Assembly: GCA_026770585.1 (NCBI GenBank)
Contig: MU646500.1
Location: 31,057-54,737, forward strand
From: Baffinella frigidus
Taxonomy: Eukaryota; Cryptophyceae; Cryptomonadales; Baffinellaceae
Direction: 5' to 3'
DNA: 23,681 nt
In this document: positions 9,744 through 16,455 of the stretch, in pieces
Numbering within the stretch: the stretch's first letter is position 1
Layout of the letters: each line of letters starts with the position of its first letter
Position numbers and translations under genes: made by a program
The notes under the pieces: generated by a model
Databases searched by the model: none
What the model saw: the letters and a program-made list of their open reading frames with translations, nothing else
Told to the model about the DNA's origin: nothing

Positions 9744-12700
9744 GGTGGAGTGATGACTGGTGACTGATGTTGCGCGGATGCAGGGAAAGAGATGGTCGAT
9801 TTGTCGCGTGTGGGCTGTCCTCAAATGTCGTGTGTGTGGTTCAGGGAAGGAGATCGTGCGGCGGCATCTCTCACCCATCACTCTTCTCGTCCCGGATTCT
9901 TCTACATTCCTCTCAAGCCTCATGATGAAATATCGAAAAGTCTATGAGGCTTAATGCGGGCGGTGTTGCGCGGATGCGATGCAGGGAAAGAGATCGTGCG
10001 GAGGCATCTCTCGCTCTTCTCGTCCTGGTGCCTCCGATCTGGTCCTCCCCTCCCAGCCACCCGCGCCTCCCGCACCCTTCGCCCTGATTTCATCTCGAAA
10101 GATCACTTAGCAGGTCCACTTTTTAGGCTATGACAGGCTTTTCTTTGTGGAATGGTAGGGTGGATATGCTTTGTTAGTGATAAACCCCATGCGTAACATA
10201 GCAGCGGCATCTCTCGCTCTTCTCCTCCTTGTGCCTCCGATCTGATCCTCCCCTCCTAGCCACCCTAAACCCTTTACCCTGAACCCTGAACCCTAACCCC
10301 CAAACCTCAAGCTATGAAACCTAAACCCAAAACCCTAAACCCTAAAACCCAACCCCCAACCCCTCAACCTCAAACACCAAACCTCAAACCCCAAACCCCA
10401 AACCCCAAACCCTAAACCCTAAACCCTTAACCCAAAACCCCAAACCCTAAACCCCACACCCCAAACTCACAACCCTAAACCCTACATCCTAAACCCTAAA
10501 CCCTAAACCGTAAACTAGGGGACCGGAACCGAGGGATGACAGGGAATGAGCTGACGATGTGCGCGCGACAGTGGTCTGCCAAGGTCCCGACCACCTACCT
10601 CCGTGCTTATGCTTCTGCGTTCAGGCTTCGGTGTTGAGGATTCAGGGTTCGTGGTCGAGGTTCCATAGACGTGCACGTCTGAGTGAGTGATTCTGCGCGA
10701 GAGATGCGTTGCTGCAACAGCTCAACCTGAGAGAGCAGAGACGAGAACTCTTCTCCTCTTCTTCTTCCTCTCCTTCCACTCGCGCGATTCCTCTCGCGCG
10801 CGGCAGAATCCCTTCCAGGGGCATTTGCTACTTTCCTGGGGAACTTTCTTCAGCAAGTGCCCCTCTCCTCTCCGGCTGCCCGCTCTCTTCTCAGCCCTCT
10901 CGTGCAGCCGCCGCTCTGGCACTCGCCTGGAGACTCAGGCGAGAAGGCTGGTGCGTGGACGAGACGTGACCTCCAGTGTCGCCCTCCGCAAGAGGCTATC
11001 TTTCGCGTGTCTGTCCACAAAAATCCAGCCAAAGGAAGGGGGTGGGGACAGCGTTGAGTGATGACAACAGAGAACTGCCGCAGAAAGGTGAAGTTGAGTA
11101 CGGGATGGTGGCAGGTGAAGGATGGGCGGCTGGGCTTGCATGAGAAGAGCATGCCCGTGTGTGGCGCGGGGTACGCGGGGGTATGCGAGTGGCGCCCGAC
11201 CAACTGGACTGCTGCCAAGAACGCCGGGCTGTCTACCACCGCTGGTCATTGCCTGCCGTCAACCGTCAACCCTCTCCACTACCGCTGCTTTCAACCCTAG
11301 ATGCTCTCCCACATGATCTTGGCCTGCTCATCAGGGTTGGGGGTACGAGGTTGAGGGTACCCGCACCTGGTTGCGGGTGTGTACCAGGTGCGGGTGAGTA
11401 CCAGGTGCGGGTGTGTGCGAGTCGCGCCCGACCAACTGCACTCCTGCCAATAACGAAAAGTTGTCTACCACCGCTGGTCCTTGCCTGCTCCCTTTAGGGT
11501 TTAGGGTTTAGGGTTTAGGCTTTAGGATTTAGGATTTAGGGTTTAGGGTTTAGGGTACTCGCGCCTGCTGGTTGCCGATTTGGGGTTGAGGCCTGCTCCT
11601 GAATCCCTACGCAGGGTGTCCCTACACCCTGATTGGTGGTGAAACCCTGAACCCTGAACCCTGAACCCTGCACCCTGCACCATGCACCCTGCACCCTGCA
11701 CCCTGCACCNNNNNNNNNNNNNNNNNNNNNNNNNNNNNNNNNNNNNNNNNNNNNNNNNNNNNNNNNNNNNNNNNNNNNNNNNNNNNNNNNNNNNNNNNNN
11801 NNNNNNNNNNNNNNNNNNNNNNNNNNNNNNNNNNNNNNNNNNNNNNNNNNNNNNNNNNNNNNNNNNNNNNNNNNNNNNNNNNNNNNNNNNNNNNTGCACC
11901 CTGCACCCTGCACCCTGCACCCTGAAAGCTGTTCACCACCGCTGGTCGAAGCCTGCTCCCGTACATGCACTTTGTTTCGGATTTGGGACCAGGTTTCGCC
12001 CTTTGTATTCGATTTTGTTCCTTAACCCTGAACCCTGAACCCTGAATCATGAACTCTGAACCATGAACCCTGCTCCCTGAACATTAAACCCTAAACCCTA
12101 AACCCGAAACTCTAAACCCCTCAGGGACCTCGAAATGCGACGCGTGCCGAGGGGTGGCGGAAGATGCAGCGTACCTCCTGCGCCGCAGCCGCTTAGGTCC
12201 CGCCCTCGCCCGCCCTCGCCTACCACACCCTACACCCTGAGCCCTAGGCCCACACCCCTACACCTGACACCCTACTTTCCTCGCAAGTGATAAGCGGGGG
12301 CGGGGGACGCATGAGGTGCGCTCCCCCTATTGGCTATGTGTTGACATTGAAGTGTGACGCGTGCCGAGGGGTGGCGCAAGATGGGGCGTACCTCCTGCAC
12401 CGCTGCCGCTTAGGTCCCGCCCTCGCTCATCTCTCTCTTTCTCTCTCTCAATCCCTCTTTATCGCTCTGTCTCTGCTCCCCACCCCCAAAGCTTCCCGGT
12501 GGCACACGCGAGCGCCTACGACCTCAAGACAGCTTCAGGGTAGGGGGGGCAGAACAGAAGTAGCGCTCCCACCTCAAAGTGTGACGCGTGCCGAGGGGTG
12601 GCGGACGATGCCGCGTACCTCCTGCGCCGAAGCCGCCTAGGTCTGTCACTCAATGCAATTCGCGATGTTATGGGATCCCTCCAAAAATCAATGCAGGTGC

Positions 12701-15700
12701 CGCGCTCTTGCTCATGAAACGCGGGGAGGGGTCAAAACATAAGTTAGGCTCCCCCTCTTGGCTGGGACGGTTGCGTTGGATGCGTAGATCTGAGGTTGAC
12801 AGGAAGAAAGTTGCAAGTACCCATCTTTAGCACGCTAAACATTATGCGAAGTTCGGGGTTGCGCGAGCAGATGTGATGTTGAATGAGGTCAAGAAAGTTA
12901 CGAGGCGCTCGTTGACAGAAAGAAAGGTTACGAATCGCTGAGCGTGGTGCGCGCACCACTCTCACCGTGGTCAGGTTGGTTGGCCTTGGTTGAGTGCTTA
13001 GGGTTTAGGCGCTGCGCGAGGTTGGGCGTGGTGGGTTTTGTTAGGCGCTGAGCTGCGTTGGGCGTGGTTCCGTTTGCAGGAAAGCTGAGGAGTGAGAAGC
13101 TCTCAGCCCGCCCGCTCGACCTTTCTGAGGTCCCACCCCGCTCCCCGATCCCCGGAATCCTGCACCTCAAACCATACACATCAAACCATGAACCATAAAC
13201 CCCACACCCCAAACCACAAGTCCCCCCCACCATAGCTCGCTCGACCTTGCTGAGGTTCCGCCGCGCACCTACACTTTAAACTCTAAACGCCAAACCCTGA
13301 ACCCTAAACGCTGGTCCCGTTCGACCTTGCGGAGGACCCGCCCCGCACCCTGGAGATGCAAAACACTGAATTCTCAACCTTCCACCCCCAATCCCCCAAC
13401 CCCAAACCGTAAACATTAAACTATAAACCCCAACCCCCCAAAACCGCACCCCTCAGCCCTCTCGTTCTTACCGATGTCACGCCCCGCACCCCGCTGCCCG
13501 GATCGGACCCCGAGCCGAGCCGTCTCCGTCGTCTTGGGCCCATCAGCCTTGTATCTGAAATTCGCACTTGTGAACTGGCGTGGGGAAGCAGGTGTTGGAG
13601 GGGCTGTGTGCGGGGACGGTGAATCGCCATGAGGGGGATGCCACAGAGGGCCCTGCGCGGGTCTTCTATCAGGTCCGCTGCCGAGAGAGAGAGCGCGCGC
13701 GAGAGAGAGAGAGTCACAGAGGCAGAGACATAGAGAGAGAGAGAGAGTAGGTGAGAGAGTGACCTTGTATTCCGAGAGAAAGAGAGAGAGAGAGATTGAT
13801 CCTGCATATAAAAGTGGTGACGACCACGGCAGCTTCACGAAAGCGAAACGCACGAGTGCTGCTCCATGTTCCGTTGATCGCCGTGGCCAGGTGAGTCGTG
13901 TCTTGTCTCTCGCCAGTCTTGAAGGCGTGGTGTTGGTGGTGTTGGTGTTGGTGTTGGTGGTGTTGGTGGTGATGATGGTCTCATCCCAGTTGAAACGACT
14001 CAAATTGGTTCGCAATTTGCGGCCCATGTGTGCGGAAAGATGAACCCCAAACCCCAAACCCCAAACCTTGAACCCTGAACCCTGAACCCTAAACCCTAAA
14101 CCCTGAACCCTAAACCCTGAACCCTGATCCCTAAACCCTAAAACCTAAACCCTAAACCCTAAACCCTAAACCCCAAACCCTACACCCTAAACCCTAAACC
14201 CTAAACCCTAAACCCTAAACCCTAAACCCTACACTCTATCCCCTAAACCCCAATCCCTGAACCCTCGTCCCTATACTCCAAACCTAGACCCAAGCACGCA
14301 GGAGTGCGGGGAGATGTGGGATGGAGATGAGCGAATCGGGGATGAGTTCACCGCCTGGTTGCGTGGGCGGTGGTCTCGGTGGTGCTGGTGCTGGCGGGAG
14401 TGGGGGTCAATCTCGGGGGAAAGGGTAAACTAGAGCTCTTTTATGGCAGGCTAGTGGGGGATGGGAGTGACCACCGGGCGGTGCAGGTGTGTGGGGAGAT
14501 GAACCCTAAACCCTGGGTCTGCGGGAATATGTGGGACAGAGATGAATGTGAGGAGGAGGTGGGGGTGTCCTTGTGAGTTCAAGGCTCCTTGTGAGTTCAA
14601 ACAACTCAAATCAATTCAAAATTTGCGACGCAGGAGTGCGGAGAGATGTGGGACGGAGACGACCGAGAGGAGGAGGTGGGGGTGTGTGACTCCTCATGAG
14701 TTCAAACGACTCAAATCGATTCCAAATTCAAACCGTTTCCAAAATTCCAAATTTGCGGCGCAGGAGTGCGGGGAGATGTGGGATGGCGGCGATCGAGAGG
14801 AGGAGGTGGTGCAGCTTCTGCGTTAGTACCACCTCGGTTCTGGTCCAGTCTCGATAGTGTGTGGTGGGTGATGTTGGTGGTAGCGAGGGTGACAGTCAAA
14901 CGCATCCCAGTTCAAACCACTCAAATCGATCATAGGTGCGGCGCAGGTGTGCAGAAAGATGAACCTTCAACCTTAAAGATGAACCCTCAACCCTCAACCC
15001 TAAACCATAAACCATAAACCCTAAACCCCAAACCTAAACCTGCAGGAGTGCGGGGAGATGTGGGACGGAGACGACCGAGAGGATGAGGTGGTGCAGCTTG
15101 TGCGTACCTGGGCGGGCGAAAACGGCGCCATCAACGCCGACCCAGGTATGCCATCCACCCTCGTCACGTCACCACCCGTCACCGCCCGTCACCACCCGTT
15201 ACCACCCCGAACCCTAATCGCTAGACCCTACACCCGAGACCGTGAACCCCAAACCAACCCCGTCCGTGCGTTTACCTACGGGTTACTCTCCCAAGGCATT
15301 TTCGGGGAAATGTGCCTGTGGCCGGATCCCAGATGTGATAGAGTGCTCAACAAGTTGCCTATGCGGGAGAGAGAGGCGCCCTCCACGCCGATCCAGACAT
15401 CACACCCAACCCTGTGCGGGCGTGCTCCTACGCCACTCGCGTGCTCCTACGCCACTCAGCACTCAACCACGCGAATCCCGCATCCCTTCCCCTCCCCGGT
15501 GTCTTCAATCTCATATGAATTTCAATCAAAATTACTACACGTTTGCTTCAATATTTCTAGTAAAGATCGTTCTGTGTAGTGATTTTCAGTGAATCCAGTT
15601 TATAAATTATGAGTATTTCCATATGAAATCCCCTCAGCATGATTAGGTAATCAAGCCCTATTCCCTGGACTCCTCTGGCAGGCAACAGCAGGGCCTCATC

Positions 15701-15887
15701 CCTCCTCTAGCAGCAATCCCCGCAGCGGCGCTCATCCCTCATCCCGCATCGGCAGGAGAGAAGCTAATCCCCCAACCCTTCCTCTCCTCTCCTGACAGGG
15801 GAGCTGGCGGATGCCCTCTGCCATCCTTCTCCGTGCGACAAGAAAACCAAGCGCGCCAAAAAGCGCAAGCGACGAGCTTCAAAGTGA
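7526..15887 (+). CDS. Cys-rich, Canopy/saposin-like (DUF3456-like) protein; exon set ending in a stop, incomplete model
   Basis: Candidate exons: 7526-7606 (AGCDACRTAMEAFHLEW), about 7957-7993 (EAVAAVCR), 9017-9081 (MSPEIVDGCLAVLQWHG), 9985-10043 (KEIVRRHLSLFSSW), 11115-11180 (VKDGRLGLHEKSMPV), one of three CDACRGVA exons ending at 12640, 15046-15145 (ECGEMWDGDDREDEVV) and the terminal exon 15799-15887. Two joins are supported by phase: 9081 to 9985 (phase 1), and 15145 to 15799 (phase 1, giving ADPG-ELADALC). The last two exons match the end of Canopy proteins: Cys, acidic helix EDEVVQLV, then LC....C. The CDACR motif matches the first Cys pair of that family. Canopy proteins are ER co-chaperones; here the role is inferred. 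The protein ends KKTKRAKKRKRRASK, very basic and with no KDEL. No start exon was found, so it may be the C-terminal half of the thioredoxin gene upstream. The middle exons are tentative. Confidence 0.45.
7622..7738 (+). repeat. Interstitial telomere-like tract (CCCTAAA)n
   Basis: Degenerate CCCTAAA/CCTTAAA/CCCTGAA units just after the CDACR exon; C-rich on the plus strand. Confidence 0.95.
7778..7993 (+). repeat. Duplicated exon 3' edge, VAAVCR, both with GT donor
   Basis: GTGGCTGCCGTGTGCCGG to 7825 (GGCAG/GTTGCT) and GTCGCTGCCGTGTGCCGC to 7993 (AGCAG/GTCCCT). Differences are synonymous in the frame giving VAAVCR. A GA-rich tract separates them. Confidence 0.6.
7836..7948. repeat. Purine-rich (GA)n tract
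   Basis: GAGAGAGC/GAGCGAGC units between two copies of the VAAVCR edge. Confidence 0.9.
8165..8248. repeat. 84-bp perfect palindrome without spacer
   Basis: Every base from 8165 to 8206 pairs with 8248 to 8207, centred on TGACGTCA. Part of the arm (CAGACAGTTGT.TCTTGCCCTG) recurs as an imperfect direct copy at about 8267-8290. Confidence 0.95.
8502..8548. repeat. Imperfect inverted repeat
   Basis: Arms of 21 bp (GAAGAGCATGGC... and its complement) with one mismatch around a 5-base loop GCTCT. Confidence 0.85.
8690..8752. repeat. 9-bp minisatellite GTGACTCAA x7
   Basis: Seven perfect tandem units, just upstream of the acceptor copy at 8785. Translates as (VTQ)n but is probably intronic. Confidence 0.95.
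9017..9081 (+). CDS. Candidate exon MSPEIVDGCLAVLQWHG
   Basis: Acceptor GGCGCAG, donor CACG/GTACTC. The frame was chosen by comparing copies: against the 8785 copy, and against the 3' copy ending at 9267, most differences are synonymous or conservative in this frame only (CGA/AGA, GGG/GGC, ATT/ATC, CAC/CAT). It enters and leaves in phase 1. The exit joins in frame to the exon at 9985, giving QWHGKEIVRRHL. No family was recognised. Confidence 0.4.
9275..9352 (+). repeat. Dispersed repeat family B, copy 5
   Basis: TTCTCTTTTCGG head, CGCCTCGAGATGAGTGATCC, TAAAGTCTACCAGACTTAAG. Confidence 0.7.
9676..9742. repeat. (GAT)n microsatellite
   Basis: About 20 near-perfect GAT units; gives spurious poly-Asp and poly-Ile frames. 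Confidence 0.95.
9890..9957 (+). repeat. Dispersed repeat family B, copy 6
   Basis: TTCTACATTCCTCTCAAGCC, then ATATCGAAAAGTCTATGAGG. AAGCCTCA and TGAGGCTT form an 8-bp inverted repeat around the core, suggesting a hairpin-ended element. Confidence 0.7.
9985..10043 (+). CDS. Candidate exon KEIVRRHLSLFSSW
   Basis: Acceptor GATGCAG, donor ATCTG/GTCCTC. The frame is supported by synonymous differences against the copy at 9845 (AAA/AAG, AGG/CGG, TCG/TCA). No family was recognised. Confidence 0.35.
10262..10515 (+). repeat. Interstitial telomere-like tract, highly degenerate
   Basis: CCCTAAA mixed with CCCCAAA, CCTCAAA and AACCCAA units; C-rich on the plus strand. Confidence 0.95.
11115..11180 (+). 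CDS. Candidate exon VKDGRLGLHEKSMPVCGAGYAG
   Basis: Acceptor GGTGGCAG, 22 codons in the only frame without an early stop, and a GT donor at 11181. Downstream sequence (in-frame VCEWRPTN, 11181 on) is repeated at about 11398-11485 and, for a shorter part, at 11929-11960, so the donor could instead lie further on. The function is unknown. Confidence 0.3.
11496..11560 (-). repeat. Telomere-like tract in G-rich orientation (TTTAGGG)n
   Basis: TTTAGGG and TTTAGGA units on the plus strand. One of the few tracts G-rich on the apparent sense strand. Confidence 0.95.
11640..11925 (+). repeat. CCCTGAA/CCCTGCA 7-mer array containing an assembly gap
   Basis: CCCTGAA units change to CCCTGCA before the gap (11710-11894, 185 N), and CCCTGCA resumes after it, so the gap very probably lies inside the same array. 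Confidence 0.95.
11710..11894. other. Assembly gap (185 N)
   Basis: Run of N. Both flanks are CCCTGCA repeats. The true length is unknown. Confidence 1.
12020..12116 (+). repeat. CCCTGAA/CCCTAAA tract
   Basis: Degenerate units from AACCCTGAACCCTGAA to AAACCCTAAACCC, upstream of the first CDACRGVA copy. Confidence 0.9.
12133..12640 (+). repeat. Three 64-nt KCDACRGVA exon copies in tandem
   Basis: 12133-12196, 12350-12413 and 12577-12640 are each exactly 64 nt from the Lys codon to a TAG/GT donor. They encode KCDACRGVAEDAAYLLRRSR, KCDACRGVAQDGAYLLHRCR and KCDACRGVADDAAYLLRRSR. All three are open and end in the same phase (1). Which is used, or whether they are alternatives, cannot be told from DNA. 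Confidence 0.85.
13682..13795. repeat. Purine-rich (GA)n tract
   Basis: GAGAGAGA with CGCGCG and CACAGA interruptions. Confidence 0.9.
13925..13978. repeat. (GGT/GTT)n tract
   Basis: TGTTGGTGGTGTTGGTG-type units ending in GATGATGG. Confidence 0.9.
13986..15000 (+). repeat. Degenerate series upstream of the ECGEMWD exon
   Basis: Members start at about 14028, 14302, 14487, 14518, 14634, 14764 and 14947, ahead of the complete exon at 15046. Two subtypes occur: ECGEMWDGD (14302, 14634, 14764, 15046; 14518 is a VCGNMWDRD relative) and VCxxMN (14028, 14487, 14947). Several are preceded by a conserved intronic block like CAAACGACTCAAATCGAT and an AG. Confidence 0.75.
14042..14287 (+). repeat. Interstitial telomere-like tract (CCCTAAA)n
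   Basis: Long array of CCCTAAA with CCCTGAA and CCCTACA variants, directly after the first VCxxMN copy. Confidence 0.95.
14988..15040 (+). repeat. Short telomere-like tract before the ECGEMWD exon
   Basis: CCCTCAACCCTAAACC and relatives run up to the acceptor at 15045. Confidence 0.9.
15046..15145 (+). CDS. Exon ECGEMWDGDDREDEVVQLV
   Basis: Acceptor CCTGCAG, donor GACCCAG/GTATGC, 33 codons plus one base. The Cys followed by an acidic amphipathic helix matches the penultimate part of Canopy proteins. It is the last and only complete member of a series of up to eight related sequences between 13986 and 15145. Confidence 0.6.
15799..15887 (+). CDS. Terminal exon with basic tail and stop codon
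   Basis: Acceptor CTGACAG, then GG completing a split Gly codon, ELADALCHPSPCDKK, a basic run KRAKKRKRRASK, and TGA at 15885-15887. The phase matches the donor at 15146. The LC....C pair is the expected last Cys pair of a saposin-like/Canopy fold; the polybasic end resembles a nuclear localisation signal and is odd for a secretory protein. Confidence 0.6.
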
Positions 15888-16079
15888 GCGGGCGCAAGAG
15901 AGGCCCGTGGTGTGTGACTCTTGTGGGAGATGCCGTGTGTTCGTACAATTGCGAGTGACGAGCTTCTTCGATACAGTCGAATCGAGCGATCGGAATACAT
16001 GTAGAGGCCTCTGGATGGGAGGGATGTACGGTGGCGGTGTCGGCGTGTGTGAGTTGTGTGGGAGATGCGTGTGCGTACA

Positions 16080-16196
16080 GGGATACCGGAGCTCATAAGA
16101 AACCGCCCCCCTCTAGGACCCTGCAGTAGGACTATGCCTAGGGTGCTATGGTGGTCGTAGGGGGGGGGGCGATTCTTCTTATGCACGAGGTACCCC
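16080..16196. mobile_element. MITE-like element with imperfect terminal inverted repeats
   Basis: Left end GGGATACCGGAGCTCATAAG then AAACCGCCCCC; right end, reversed, GGGGTACCTCGTGCATAAGA then AGAATCGCCCCC. The ends pair over about 30 bp with small gaps around a roughly 55-bp core. No convincing target-site duplication was seen. A partial end (AGAGGGATACCTCGC) follows at 16200. No transposase is encoded. Confidence 0.5.
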
Positions 16197-16219
16197 TGTA
16201 GAGGGATACCTCGCGGTGA

Positions 16220-16295
16220 GGTAGCAGTTGATATTCTCTCTTGCCAGGGTCTCTCTTGCCAGGGCGCACGTCTTCTCTCTTGCCAGGGTGCACGT
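16220..16295. repeat. Short tandem units TCTCTCTTGCCAGGG
   Basis: Three to four units of TCTCTTGCCAGGG, two of them followed by GCACGT, in the convergent intergenic region. Confidence 0.7.
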
Positions 16296-16455
16296 GACAA
16301 CACGACAGCCCCCACCAGAATACCACACACGTACATTATTCGGCATGCGTCCATGTACCTTGCATACGCGACAGAGGTGTTTCATTCTAGCTTTCTGAAC
16401 AACATGACAGAAGTTTGGGCGTGTGCCTCTGGTCCCTTGCCTCTATCTTGACCCT

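Larger units (their letters stand above)
9644..10264 (+). repeat. Copies of the KEIVRRHLS exon
   Basis: 5' edge copies after an AG at 9644, 9784 and 9845 precede the exon at 9985. The 9845 copy keeps GKEIVRRHLS. A 3' edge copy at about 10203-10264 (GCGGCATCTCTCGCTCTTCT on) follows downstream. Confidence 0.7.
15888..16455. other. Convergent intergenic region
   Basis: Lies between the stop at 15887 and the yaaA stop at 16456. It holds the MITE-like element, TCTCTTGCCAGGG units, and a duplicated GTGGGAGATGC(C)GTGTG block at about 15923 and 16058. Both genes' polyadenylation sites should be here; no obvious signal was found. Confidence 0.6.

Noticed and set aside
9516-9767. Poly-Asp and poly-Ile proteins around 9650-9770
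   Set aside because: Produced by a (GAT)n microsatellite.
11536-12050. Frames crossing the gap at 11710-11894
   Set aside because: They consist of N and 7-mer repeat translation only.
13804-13895. TATA-like sequence (ATATAAAA) with a nearby strong donor (CCAG/GTGAGT) at 13893
   Set aside because: A start exon of a new gene was considered, but no convincing frame or signal peptide follows; left as unexplained.
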